Shown here piece by piece: positions 15,461 through 28,829 of a DNA stretch of 64,000 nucleotides. Position 1 is the stretch's first letter, and every line of letters begins with the position of its first letter. A program made the position numbers and the translations under genes. The DNA is from Hybos culiciformis (Eukaryota > Arthropoda > Insecta > Diptera > Hybotidae): the NCBI GenBank assembly GCA_964007475.1, contig OZ023275.1:4774001-4838000 (forward strand). The letters run 5' to 3'. The notes beneath the pieces were generated by a model. It was not told the DNA's origin. It saw only the letters and a list, made by a program, of their open reading frames with translations, and did not search any database.

Positions 15461-18400
15461 AAACAAAAATAATATCGATTTAAAATATTCTAAATTTAAT
15501 TTTAATTTAATTTTCAAAATCGTTAAATTGTCATTATTGTTAGTTGAAGAAGGCCAATTATTATGTTTTGGCATTATAAAGTAAGCATTAAAGTATATAA
15601 TAACACGTAACTTTCTTTTCTCTATCTCTATACAAAATATCTATATGTATATAAAAAAAAATATATTCAGAATTTATTATTATTATTTTTTTTTTATTTA
15701 TATTCCAAAACAAATATAACTATATACAAAAAAAAAAAATTTATATACATTTATGTGTTTTATATATATTTTTCTTTATATAAAAATAAAATAAAAAAAA
15801 ACAAATTGAAAAGAAAAAAATTTAATAATTTATGAAAAATAAAAAAATAAAAACTTCAAAAATATTGAAACCGAAGTTAATAATTAAAAGTTTTTTTTGT
15901 ATTTTTAAAGCACAAAATTAATATTATATGTATATAATTTTTTTAAAATTTATTTTCGTAATTATTTTTTTTTTTTGTGACAATAAATTTATTTTTCAAG
16001 ATCAAATTCTGAATATTTCGTCATCAATTTTTTTGTTTTTAAAAATGCTAAAAAATGATTTTTTCACCTACTGTCAAAAAATTAATAAAAAAGGGAAAAC
16101 CTAACATTATTATTATTATTTTTTTGATTATAAAAAATTAATAAAAAAAATTATTATTTACCTTTTTTTTTAATTTTGTATTTAATTTCCGACTTAAGAA
16201 TTAATTAAAAAACGAAAAAAAAAAAGGAAAAAAAAAAAAATTAAAAAATGAGAACAACAAAAATTATTTCTTTTCCAATATTTTTTTATTCTTTGTTTTT
16301 TTTTTTTTTTTTGTTTCTTATTTATTGTTATTTTTATTAATTTTGTATTTCGTTTTTGTTTATTATTTTTTTTTTTAATATAATTATTTATTTCTTTTCT
16401 TTTGTTTTAAATAATTAAATGTCACTTTTTGTTTTTTTTTTTTTTAAATTAATTTTTATTTTTTAATTTTTTCAGAAAACGTCATGATTAACAGAAAATT
16501 TTTAATCAACTAACAAAAAATTATGTGTAAACGAAAATTAAAAAAAAAAAAATAAAAAAAAATTTAAATTGTTGTTGTTTTGTTGTCTAATTTTCTCCAA
16601 CAATATAACTAATGCGAAACAACAAAAACGTGAATAAAGAAAAAAAAAAATGAGTATAGCAATTTTTTTTTTTTTTAATCTCATCATATGTGGAAATATT
16701 ATGTGAAAAAAAAAATAATAATGCTCAGATACTTTTCTCAGTATACACTTGAAGCTTTTATTTTTTGTTTTTGTTTTTTCGTTTTTTTTGTTGAGAAAAG
16801 TTTATAAATAAAAATAATAAAAAAAAAAACAATTTTTAGAGACGACGTATGTATAAATATTATTTACAAATTACACTTGTGTTGATAAAATTTATATAAA
16901 TATATATATATTTTTGTTTTAATTTATCAAAACTTTTTTTTTTTTTTTGAGGGGATAGTGAGGAAAAATTTCTAGTTATTTTTTTTGCTTCACAATAACA
17001 AAATATATAAAAATGCATGAATTAATTTACATTAAGCCTTTTTATTTTTTTTTTCTGTGAACATTATGGTTTTTTTTTTAATCTTATGTAGGTACTTAAA
17101 GAAGTTTACACTTCAATCGTTGCATTTTTTGTTTTTTTTTTTTTTTCATAAATTTTCATAATTTTATTTAATTTTTTTTTCTATTCTATTTCTAGTCAAA
17201 TTTTTGACCACGTGCTTTCGAAGTTAAAAATTTTTTTAGATAATAATTTTTTTTTTGTTTTTTGATTGTCCGAAGTAAGTAATTCTATATGGTAATAAGA
17301 AAAAATAAACTTTAAAATTTAGAAAATAATTCTAAAGTTGAGTGAACCATATACATCGATTATTATATTACTTGCGAATGTTCGTCATGCATACTACAAT
17401 GCATTTAAAATGATTAGTTAAATCTATATGATTCTATGGCCATTCTCAAAGATACAATATGCATGAATACTTCAAAAAATGCTATTAAAGCTACCTCTAT
17501 ATAGTTAGTTCACTAGAATTTATTCTAACAAAATCCATACTCAGATTTTCGAAGAACCACATTTTTTTTTATTATGATAAAATATTTATGATTTGTTATA
17601 TTATATATAGGTGTATAGCTAGCTATTTTCTATGTGTGTTTAATTTATACACATATTCCAGACAGAGATAGTAGGTATATTCTTAAATAAAAAAATAAAA
17701 AAAAAAAAAATAACAAAAAAAATAATAAATTTATTTATTTTTTTTATTTAATTGTGAAATGCCAATAATTTTTTGCGTTGATTATTTTTGTACGGGTAAT
17801 TTTTTCTCTAATTAATTAAAATTTTTATTTATATTATGTATGTATAATCATCATTAAACAAAAAATGGTAATATGATATTTTAAACTTGTTCAATCAAAT
17901 TGTCACTTTTTCCTAATAAAAATAGTTATGTCGTTATTAGTTAGTTAAGTTAAGAGCTAAGTCAGGGCTTTTCAATTGACTTGTATATATTTTTTTTTTA
18001 CATATAGGTATATATATATATATATTTTATTTTTCATAGTTTTGTATTATGTATTACAATTAAATTCTATATATTTAATGTTCTAAAATTTAATTTTCGT
18101 TTTTAATTTTTTCAACAATTTTTTAACAAAGTTACAAAAAAAAAAAAAAAGTTGTACTACAACATATTTTTTGTGTCTCAACCCATTACGTTCATATGCA
18201 ACTAGATTATACAACACTGCTGAAAAGAAAATAAAATTTGTCCTGTCATCTCTTTTATTCAATGAGCATGTTGGTTGAGTATAAAATAACCGGCCTTGTT
18301 TTGTGTGTCACATTTTATTTTTTTTTTGAGAACTAATTTTTCAAGTATTTAAAATAAAAAAATATAAAAAAAATTAAATGACATTAAATATACATGTCCA

Positions 18401-20507
18401 TAAATTGGAATATACAAAAAAAAAAAACACCACAGCAGCGCAATAATAGGATTTATTTAGGTATTTAAATGTGTATAATATTTATACAATTCAGTACAAA
18501 AATTGAATGCCATAATTATTCTAATCCTTGTGCATAAACAGTATACATGTTACATTATTCACTAAGAACAAAATTTATGTCACCTTTCTGAACATGTTTT
18601 TACTTCGAGTAAAAGGTGCTATTCTCTGTTAGCGTTTCATTTTATTTTCAGCCCAACAGTTCAGCCATTTTTGTCATTAGTTAGTTTATTTTTTTCAGGC
18701 ACTTGAAAAAAGAAAATTTTTTTTTTTTTAAATGAATTTAAGTTGAATTTATTTAAAAACAACTGCATTGAATAAATGAATTAAAAAAAAAAATTTGATG
18801 TTGGATCACATATTGGACATATGTCAACACCGTTTGGAACAATAAAAACATTTAAATTACAATAATTAATATTGGATTAAAAATAATATAAATAGTAAAT
18901 ATATTATAAATAAATAATATAATAAAAATAATAATGTAAGGAAATTGAAAATAATATTGTTAATTCTTAAAAAAAAAGGCTTTTTAAAATAAAAACTTTT
19001 TATAAAGTCTTTTAATCTTCATTCTTAATTTTTTTATTATTTTACAGCAACTTCAGCTTCTGGAAAATAAAATATTAGTAATAAAATAAACTGGCTTCTA
19101 AAAAAAAAAAATCGTTTAGTAATTAGTTTATCTTTCAACCGCAAAGCGCTGAAATGGTTTCTTTTGAGTGGGACATCTGTAACTTATAACTTATCTATGG
19201 TTAAAATTCGATATAATTTTTTTTTTTTTGCTTTTAAAGACGAAAAAATAGTTACACCACTCATATAATTTGGGGCTCCCTCAAAGAAGTATTTTGTTTT
19301 TTATTTTTAATAATACATCTGATTTTGACAGTATACCTATTTTTATAGTTTGTTTAATCATAGTTCTGTTTGGAAAAAAAAAATGTTTCTTATATTTTCA
19401 TAATATTGAACTAGATTTTCTGTATCGGACTCTATTAAAAAAAAAAAAAAACAAAAAAATTTATGTACATAATATTTGTATCGATGATGGCTAAACATCT
19501 TTTTTTTTTGTGTACAAAAATGCAAAACTATTTTTTGTTTTATCGTATAAAAATAAAATATTATATATATATTAAAAGAAAATGAAAATTTTGTTTACTA
19601 GTGAGAATTTTATTTATTTTTTTTTTTTTTTTGTTTCACATACCTACACATATATTTTTTCAACGTTTTTTTGTTATTATAAATTAGGTAAATTAGGAGA
19701 GAATAAGTAAATAATATGTTTTTTTTTTATACATATTATGTAGTTTGCTTTTTATTTTTATATATACATATTTTTTTCACTGTATGAGTTCCAGTTTGTT
19801 ATTTTTATGAATAAAGAAAATACAAAAAAAAAAAAAATTTGTTTTTAATTTTAGATTCAATTATCAAGTTGTGTATGTATGAAATATCATATAAAAAGAT
19901 AAAAAAAAAACAAATTTATAATACATGAAAAAAGAAAATAAGTCAAGCTCTTATTTTTAAGATTGCAAAATTTTGCTTCAATTTTATTGTGTTAATATTG
20001 GTTAGCAGAGAGACTTAAAATAAATGAAAATAAGATTTTTATATTATAATTATTATTATTATTTTTTAATTGATATTGCCAATTTTTTTGTTTTTTTTTT
20101 TGTTAATAAAGATATTGTTAGAGTTGTTAATGTTTTGTATATTTAAACAATAAACTTAGAATTTTGTATCTGTTATACACATTTTCTGCGATGTAAATAT
20201 AGGTATATTTATAAAAATATTGGTTTAATTACAGCAAAAACAAAAAAAAAACTCAATATTAAATAAAAAAAAAAAAATAATAATAAATACAAAATATACA
20301 AAAAATATATATATATATATATTCTCTTCTAACAACACAAAAAAAAAAAAAAATGGGCCACATCATTGATTTATGAAGGCTTCAAAAGCTTATGACATAT
20401 ATTTGATTGTATCAATTATATCTATGTGCACAATATTGTTTTTTAATAAACGACTTAATAGTAGGTTTACACCTAAATAAACTATAAACAAACTATATAA
20501 CAATTTT

Positions 20508-20545
20508 GTACAGTACAATACAGTACAGTTCAGTACAGTACAGTA
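20508..20545 (+). repeat. (CAGTA)n microsatellite
   Basis: Imperfect CAGTA units with a CAATA and a CAGTT variant. Confidence 0.85.
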
Positions 20546-20631
20546 TATAAAAAATAAAGTATGGATCCCGTTTTCAGCATTTCGATTTAAGATACCTCGG
20601 TCACAATCAGATTCTGAACACGGGACGATTT

Positions 20632-20690
20632 AATGAAAACATATAGTCCTTTTTTTAATTTTTAATCGAAAACGGTGTAAAAATGTTGTA
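20632..20690 (+). repeat. Dispersed repeat fragment, copy A
   Basis: AATGAAAACATATAGTC, then a T-run, AATTTTT and GAAAACG, resembles 30782..30855. It probably derives from one TE family; superfamily not identifiable. Confidence 0.4.
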
Positions 20691-22199
20691 ATAAAGTTTT
20701 TTTTAAAATAATTATTGTTGTTGAATAACATATAATTTGTCAATCTGACAATAATTTTCTTATACATACATACAAATACAACTAATTACATATATTTTAT
20801 ATATATGCGTACACGTGTGTAGTACCAATGCGTCCACAAACAAAAAATCATTATGAAATTCAGCAAAATCGAATAATATTTTAATTGTATGTAAGTATGT
20901 TACTTATATAAAATTTTAAATGAACACTTAACAACAATACAAAATGGTAAGTTCGAATCCTTCCACCCTTTGGAATTCTAAAATGTCCTTTAGGTTTAAT
21001 CGTTTAATATTCTTTTACACAATAACGTTTCTCCCATGTAGAATTTTTAACATTCACCAACTAATAATATGTTAATGAGTTTTCTTGGTGCTAAATGAAT
21101 TAATTAAATAATTTTAAGTATATAAATAAAAGTTGTTTTAACGATTTGTTACATTTATTTTACTTTAAAACTTGTACCTGCTATATTTAAATTAAAAAAA
21201 AAATAACAACAAATTTTCAGCCTCATTTTTCACGGTTCTTTTTTAATGGATCTTGACAGATTTCTGATGTTAAAATGTTTAAATAAACTTTTTTTTTTTT
21301 TTTTTTTTTGGTTGATACCAAAATTACCATTTTATATACATTTTATTGAAAATTCTTTATATATATGTATGTATGTATATAAAAGTATTATTTTTTTTTT
21401 TTAAATCAGCTAAAAAGATTACTTCAAAAACTTATCTCAAATTTAATTAAAATCACACTTATTTTTTATGAAAAGTCTCAAGGTTTCAACGAGATATACT
21501 TTATTAAATGTTAGAAGACTATTTTATTTATTTATTTTATATAGAATTTATTTGCAAATATTATCGAAAACTGGTGTTAAAAAAAAGACACAAAAAAAAC
21601 TGAACAACATTATATATTATTGCTAAAAAAAAAAAAAAAAATTTAAAAATTCATAAAACTATATAATAATACTTAAATATATCAATTTTATAAATTTTAT
21701 CTAAGTAAAAAAAAAAAAAAAATTTTTTTTTTAAATTTTATTTTGAATGTCGCAAATTTCAGATTGTTATTATTTACTCTATACAAATAATATTATGGTT
21801 TTAAAATTATTTGGATTGTTTGAAATAAAAAAAAAAAAAACAAAAAAACATTTTTAATAGTTCTATAAATTTCATTCTGGAATAAAAGTCTTTTTAAATA
21901 TTTTCGAATGTTTTAAATTGATCAGACCTGTTAACATACAAATAATTGTATTATTATCGATTATTATCGGGTTATTGAGTATAATAATGTAGTTCCATTT
22001 TAATAAAGCTACATAAAGTTTAATGCTTAAATGTAATACCAAAGTTTCCGGTTTTTTATTTAAAACTAAATTTGCGTGTGCTTTTTTCCGTTTTAACCAA
22101 ACTCTTTTTAATATATTAGCTATGTTCTACACCAGCGAGATTCATCATACCTTTACAAAATATACTTAATGTGATCTTTAAGTTGTATTTACAATCGTA

Positions 22200-23155
22200 A
22201 ATTTAGCTCGGTAAATGGTATATTATATGCGTCAATACACATGTAATTATTTAATTAAGTAAATTTTATTTACTTTCTTCATTTTGAACTTTTGTTTATT
22301 TTTTGCATTGCAAATGTATTGATTGCAACTACCTCTCACATGCACATTAAAACAGTTTACAAAACATGTTAATAAAATTTGTTAAACAGCTCGTTGTGTA
22401 TATACACAAAAACACAAAGCCACTTGTAAATATTATATCACTCGACCTAACGGTCTCGTGATATAAGTATTGACTCGTGTCTATGTGTTTTTGTGTATAC
22501 ACAACTCGTTGTAATAGTCCAAGAGCTCGCAACGTAAGAATTCACGTGATTTTAGCAAGGCTCATTTTTTAATATAATGTTCCATACTACGGTGCAGGAC
22601 GCATAAAGGTAGTCTGGCTGTCAGACGACGTTGCGTTTACCCGTGGGAGGAGAACCAAGTAGGTAAAAAAAATGCAAAATTACATGAAAAAAACAAATTA
22701 CTTTTAAATGACATAGGTCTGGCATCCATTTAGCAACGGTATTTCCGTCTGGCAAATTGGATGTAGTATATATAAGATCCAATCTATAACATATAAAAAT
22801 TTCAGCCTTGCTAAAATGACGTGAAATTGAAGTTTTTTTTTGTTATAAATCAAGGTCTGGCACGGTCTTAACAACTCCGAAGCCGTCTGGCAATGATGCA
22901 TTAACATTTCATATAATAAGCACAAACAAGTGACATAACTAGAAATCGTGCTATTATCACGTAATTTTGCATTTTTTCTTTGACCTACCTGGATCTGCTC
23001 CCACGGGTAAACGCAACGTCATCTGACAGCCAGACTACCCTTATGGGTCCTGCACCGTAGCATTTAACAATATTTTAAAAAATGAGCCTTGCTAAAATCA
23101 CGTGCCAAAAACGTTGCGAGCTCTTAGACTATAATAACAAATTTTCTTAACATTT
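22200..23155. repeat. Foldback-type dispersed repeat, copy 1, interrupted
   Basis: Homologous to 43093..43457. The left part is 22200..22514; the last stretch (TAACAAATTTTCTTAACAT) resumes at 23135 after an inserted element. It has the same GTGTATATACACAAAAACAC foldback arms. Copy 2 provides the empty-site sequence for the insertion. Confidence 0.8.
22515..23131. mobile_element. 617-bp non-autonomous element with about 170-bp TIRs, TAA target duplication
   Basis: Arms 22515..22683 and 22961..23131 are inverted copies; the tips are TAGTC(C/T)AAGAGCTCGCAACG. TAA lies on both sides (22512..22514 and 23132..23134). Removing the element and one TAA restores GTTGTAATAACAAA, the uninterrupted sequence at 43432..43442. 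The 277-bp centre holds four TCTGGCA words at 22718, 22748, 22856 and 22886, two pairs each spaced exactly 30 bp. It also has an extra copy of the TIR-internal word GCCTTGCTAAAAT. No transposase. A 3-bp TWA target suggests PIF/Harbinger mobilisation. Confidence 0.88.
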
Positions 23156-24566
23156 TCTTAACAAATAGTAGTAGATTATTTTATAATGGCCAAAGTAGTT
23201 AAAACCAATGTATTATTTGTGCATCCTGTAGAAATTATGAGAAAAAATTAACTTTGATATTAAAAAAATATTCTTGTGAATATATATGGCAGATATTGCT
23301 TGTTTTATTCACGAGTTTAATTAAAAACTGTAATGAGAAAAACTGTAATTTAGGGCAAAAAAAAAAAGTTGGTATACAAAATAATGGGAAAAGACATCTA
23401 ATATGGGGAAGGGGATATATAATTTTATATGTGGCCCGCGGAGTTATGAAGCATTTTAAAAATGGCCCGCAAGATCATTTGGGTTGACCACCTCTGTTCT
23501 ACACATTGAAAAAAACATAATAAAATAATCGTCTATTTAAATTTAGCTCCAAAGAAATACATAAACATTTTGTTAAATGTGGTGATTTGTTTTTTTTTTT
23601 TACTTAATAAAATGTGTATTAAAAAAGCATACAATAATAATAAGAAGAACTTTATTTTATATAGTACACACATATCATATTATGAAAAAGGAGCCAGTTT
23701 TTATGCATTTTGTTGTAATTTTTGTGGGCACGAAAAATATTCATTTTTGGCAGTGTGTTAAGGGTTCTATTAGTCTGTGGTTAGTACTTAAATATTACTG
23801 TCTATTCTATATGATGCATAGACAACAATGAAAAATTTCAAAAAAATAACTTATGGCATATTGGATAAATGTATTTTTTGAAAGGATAATATTATTAAAT
23901 GTTTTTTTAGATTTAACGCAAAATAAATTATACCGACGTATATATATTTAATCAAAAAAATTATTAATTCTGAAACCAAGTTGGATTAATATTCGACTCA
24001 ATTATACTAAGTTATAAACTTTATCATTCACATCCTCCTTAAGCTGGAGTTCGTTATAAATTTAGCTTTTTAAATTTTGAAATTTTATACATGTCTAATA
24101 TACCTACATAATATATAATTCTTATCATAAAATGTAATTTTTCTGCACGGATATTAAAGAGATCTTACGTAGATCTCACTGTGATCCAATAATTTCATTA
24201 TTTAAGTAAGAAGTATATATACATATTATTATGTACATAGAATAACAAAAAAAATATTTGCAACAAAATTGAAATCTTATTAAAATAAAGTTAGAGATAC
24301 AAATATTGATTGCTTCAAAAATTAACACTTTTCTAAAAAAAGATCAAGGAAAATTGTATCTGTTTGTGCTATCTATTAAATAAAAAAATGTTTATTTTTT
24401 TTTTTTAACATAATTGCAATATTTTCTCATAGAAACTAAATAGGCAAATTCAAAAAAAAAAAAAATAATAATAATGCTTTTAATTTGTACGGTGAGTACT
24501 GCAATTCCTGAACATCAAGTACTGAAAGAAATTCAAAAAACACGATTCTGATAAAAATTTAGTAAA

Positions 24567-24646
24567 ATGAGCGTAACCTTTGCAGTTGCAATTTTGCGAC
24601 CTTATTCATTCTACCTCTATAATAATGAAAAAAAATTGAAACCGCG
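24567..24646 (+). other. Candidate small exon or short ORF with donor
   Basis: ATG at 24567 opens MSVTFAVAILRPYSFYLYNN and runs to CG|GTAAGT (donor at 24647), with a stop immediately if unspliced. An internal CAG at 24584 could act as an acceptor. The minus strand also has an acceptor-like TTATTATAG and an open frame here, so the strand is unresolved. Confidence 0.2.
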
Positions 24647-27519
24647 GTAAGTTATTTATTTTTTCCCTAATGACAAGTTTTAATTATTTTTTTTATGAAA
24701 TGTAGGTACAAATATAAATATTATGGAAAACAATTGCCATTTTAATTTTTATATATACCTACGATCTATTTTCTTACCGTATCGTATATTAAAAGTTAAA
24801 ATAAAAATAAAATAAAAATCAGTCTATTGTTTTATCAACACATTATTATGATTGATCAATCATTTTTTTGTTTCTTTATTTCAAATGAAGGTATTTAATC
24901 TTTTAGGTATCTTGAATTACATGGGGTAATTCGATAGAATGCAAAAATTTGATCATTGTTGCATTATATTAGAAAATAATTTTAGAAATATGTCACTGTC
25001 TTTGGAAATTCTGGATAGCAATCAAAGCAATATTTTGACAATTTTATATTCTTTGATTTGTTTAGTTTGTCATTATTCACTTAAATATTGTTAATAATAA
25101 GTTACGTTTTGGGATATTGAATTAATAATGTGCTCTTTTAAAGTTACTATTTAGCTGTCTAGGGTATTACAAAAGACCCAATTTATATATTAATAAAATT
25201 TACAAAATCCCATAATATGGAAATGCTTTATAATTACTAAAAACAAATAAAAAAAAAAAAGAGTGAATTAAAAAAACTATAAAAGTTTACATACATATAC
25301 GCATGTAAATAGACGAATATTTATATTTAAAAGTTAAAACAAAATATATATTTTTTTTTTATTAAATAAATTAATTATACATGTACATTTTTAATCTTTT
25401 TCTTTTATTTTTTAACACATATTAAATAAATTTTCATATTTGATTGAAATAACAAAACTAGAAATATTTTTTTTTTTCTATATAAATTTAAAAAATTCTG
25501 TTTACCTCAAATATATACTCACAGAGATATCATTTTTAACTAATACTAATTTATATTCAAAAAAAAAATTAATTTTTTTATTTTAAGTAATTAAATATAT
25601 AAAAATAAACAAAAGTCCAAAGAGTCATGACCACGTGAATTAGACGACGACGCAGTTTAAAATAGCATTTTTAAGACAAAAAAAAAGCAAAACACAAACG
25701 ACTAAAATGATATCTACATTCTAGTTAGATAATGTACGTTCGTACGTACATATAAAAAAAAACTATGTATAACCACAGTTTGTTCCAATATAAATTTAAT
25801 ACATATATTTAAAAAAAGAAAAAAAAAAACAGTTTTTAAATGTATACATACATATAGTATTTATTATTTTATTAAAGATAATATAATTTACATTTATATA
25901 TACGCTTAAAAGCTGAACAAATATCAGGCTATATGATATCTTGACGCCGCACAGATTTATAATGGACTAATACAATATATTCTCTGAATACAGCGAGTTG
26001 GAACAAACACTTTAAACGTACTCATTCTAGCTGTGATTCTACCTTTGATTTTTTAATTTCGACAAGAAAAATATTGTAAGTTTCTCGTTTTGCAATATAA
26101 AATAATTACACAAAATTTATGATGGTTTTATTAAGTTATTTAGAGGCCACTAGAGTGAAATAATGCGAAGAAATGTTCTGCCTCCCTTATAAATAAACCG
26201 ATTTTTATAATTCAAATAAATTTTTAAAGTTAAAAGAAGTCCCGAAAAAGAGTGCTGCGTACTTTTTTCAAATTTGATTCTAAAAATCCTAAAATAGGTT
26301 CTAAAAATGAGGTTGCGTGAAAAATTCTCCTGCGGTATAGGATAAATAAATAAATAAAAGTAAAAAATAAATAAAAGTAAAAAAAGAAAAAGTTACCTAA
26401 AGCTATTTAGTATACTAAGTGATCCAGCCAGAATTTTTTTTAAACATTTTTCATAAATTTTATAAATTTCTAAGATTTAAGATCGCTATAGACCTCCGAT
26501 GAAAGTAAAAACGAAAAGTGTTGAATGAAATTCTATATATTTTTGCTATTTTATATATTTTTTACTTTTTTATAAATGAAATATTTTTCAAATGTTTCAA
26601 ACAACCATTTTCATCACACTTAAAATTTTCGTTGTCGCCGGAGATCTAAACGGGGTACATTTGAGTTTGTAGTGGCCTGTTAATTAGTAACAAAATTAGG
26701 GTTCCCGGTTTAGGACTGAATTTTTTCAAAATTTAACAATTTTAGAATTCATCTATAAATATATACAAATTCAGTGACTGACAGGATATACATATAAATA
26801 AAAATTGTTCTATTATATATAAATAAATAAAATAAATGCAGATAATTTTTCATTATTTTCAAAAATAATCTTATTATTATTCATTAAATTTCATCTAATA
26901 TAATACATTATGTTCACTTATGTAAAGAAACGATCATTAATGTACATTATATAAATTTATTAATGAAAGAAAAGGAAATTCAGAAAATAGAATCGGATCG
27001 AAGTACATATTATGGCCACATTATTCATTCTAATATAATTTTAATGTTATTATTACTATTAAAAAAGTATAATTAAACAACTAAAATTTTAAATATTTAA
27101 AAAAATTGTTTCGGAATATCAAATTATATCTTTGTTTTTAATACTGAGCTAAATAACCATATGATTCCCTAATAGAAAAATATCATGAATGAAGTGCTGA
27201 GCCCGTTTTTAACATTTGGATTCAAAATATTTTCGAAATACCTATTTATTTTATTTTTTTTATCGAAATCCACTCTCAGCACGCCAGTCGAATCCTTAAT
27301 CATTATCGGATCTAATCTTTTAGTTTATGTTTCCAATTCAATCACCAATTTTAACCCCCCAGTTCAAGTCCTTGAACACAATCGGAATCTTTCCATGTTT
27401 TTTAGTTTTCTTTTATCGATATCAATCTACTTTTGTATACAAATTTTCATTAGAATCCATTTCAAAATTTAAAATAATTTAAATTTTATATGAAAATAAT
27501 TTAAACCCTTCGACGGTTG

Positions 27520-27665
27520 TGGGCTTATAACTCCGTTGACCTTGAAAGTGAACAAGATTGCGCACATTTTGTCATTTAAAGGATCGAAATCGCTCGAGTA
27601 GTTTAATAACAGACAGACGGGCAGACAGAAATTTTAATTTTTGTTGGAAAACGGGCTGAAAATTA
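27520..27665 (+). repeat. Probable TE-derived fragment with GACAGACAGACGGGCAGACAG tract
   Basis: A GC-richer block contains AACTCCGTTGACCTTGAAAG, GGATCGAAATCGCTCGAGTAG and an imperfect CAGA tandem, then AATTTTTGTTGGAAAACGG as in copies A and B. It does not look like a gene exon. The 95-codon open frame at 27185..27472 next to it is not similar to anything I know and may belong to the same element. Confidence 0.4.
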
Positions 27666-28690
27666 AATATTTAAAAAAGATTTTGAAAAATCAGTTTTTT
27701 TTTTTTGACTCTTTCCATTGCGGTTTTCCAAGACCAATTTTTTTTTTTTAAATAAATGGCGTCAATTCGAATTCATCGTTCGTGTAACTTTTCAGTTTAC
27801 TACAACAATTTTGTAGTCTATGAATATATCTTTTTTTCTGATGTTACGATTGGAATTTCACTCTAAAATAAAATTATATTATATTTGAATTTTTCATTTT
27901 ACTTTCATTTTGTAAAAATAACAAAATTAGATTGCATAAACAAATCTTATAAGAAAAAAAAAATATATTTTTTAAGAAATAAAAATCAGGTTGAGATGCG
28001 CGCTACATTGGAAAAAAAAAATAAGAAAATTTAATAGAAAAAATAAAATCGGAGACAACAAAAAAAAAATGTTATATTTAATTAATTATATATATAAATT
28101 TATTTTTTTCGAGGATTTTATTTTTATTTTTATTTTAGATTTAAATAATGGAAATTTGTGTTTTATTTTTTTTTTGTTTTAAGAATTGTTTCGTATCTTA
28201 CTGTATAGAACCATCTTACGCAAAATAAAAATTAATAAAAAAAAAATAAATAATACAATGTATTTTATTTTAGCTTCACGCAGTTGTAATTTTAGATAAA
28301 AATATAAAGAAAAAAAAATAATTTTATATATTTTCGTATAATATAGAAAACAAAAATAAAAAAAAAAAAAATTAAATAAAATAAAAATCAAATAATTTTT
28401 GTTGTATTTTAAATTTAGGTTAGAGTTTATTGGACCACAACTTTTGTGTAAGATATGAAAATTACTTGAAATATTATTGTTTTTATTATTATTTTTTCTA
28501 AAAACTTCTTTAGTTTTTAAATATCCCAAAATTTTTAATATTAATAATTAATTTTTTTTATTAATTTCAAATTTTAAGCTCAGTCCCCAAAAATACCAAA
28601 TTTGTCATAATGTAGATCATGGATAATCTTTTTAATTAATTCTTTTTGTATAAGGGTAGTCCCACGATGTATTTTTATCTTAACCGCCTG

Positions 28691-28829
28691 GGCAAACTCG
28701 ACGCGACGGACGCGACGCAAACGTTAACGACGTTAATGACCATATAATTTTACGTTAGCGTCATTAACATTTAATATTTCTTACGTCATTTGCGTCGCGT
28801 CCGTCGCGTGCGTCACGTCGAGTTTAACC
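28691..28829. repeat. CpG-rich inverted repeat (MITE-like)
   Basis: The left arm GGCAAACTCGACGCGACGGA and the inverted right arm GGTTAAACTCGACG...CGCGACGGACGCGACGCAAA match closely. An inner pair TTAATGAC/GTCATTAA also folds. The arms are dominated by CGACG/GCGACG words, a sharp contrast to surroundings that are almost free of CpG. Non-coding. Target duplication not resolved. Confidence 0.6.

Larger units (their letters stand above)
4641..22124. other. Non-coding AT-rich sequence with simple repeats
   Basis: Long A and T runs throughout, densest at 15640..16830, and several short tandem repeats. GC-richer islets at 9391..9446, 10050..10110, 11061..11110 and 12759..12830 keep frames open briefly, but on more than one frame or strand. 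No supported gene. Confidence 0.55.
22133..23496. mobile_element. hAT-like element, outermost layer of a nested cluster
   Basis: A perfect 8-bp duplication TTCTACAC flanks it (22125..22132 and 23497..23504). The right end reads GGGTTGACCACCTCTG, inverted CAGAGGTGGTCAACCC, a classic hAT-type terminus. The left end CAGCGAGATTCATC matches it at about 8 of 14 positions. The right part has repeated GGCCCGC words, as in hAT MITEs. Most of the interior is occupied by later insertions. The weak left TIR lowers confidence, but the 8-bp TSD with CAG...CTG ends supports it. Confidence 0.65.

Noticed and set aside
22347..22532. 61-codon minus frame (also 43163..43436 on both strands)
   Set aside because: It falls in the foldback repeat, is open on both strands, and ends at the insertion point.
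22704..22925. 73-codon minus frame with repeated CQT motif
   Set aside because: The repeats are the TCTGGCA words of the TIR element read in one frame, not a protein.
25776..26010. TTTGTTCCAA/TTGGAACAAA inverted pair
   Set aside because: A 10-bp match at this spacing without a target duplication is too weak for an element call.
26144..26678. Possible hAT-like element with AGGCCACTA/TAGTGGCCT ends
   Set aside because: Only 9 bp of the inverted pair match and no target duplication could be found.
28179..28529. 116-codon minus frame
   Set aside because: Almost only Phe, Ile, Leu, Tyr, Asn and Lys from T/A runs; no domain, no start context.
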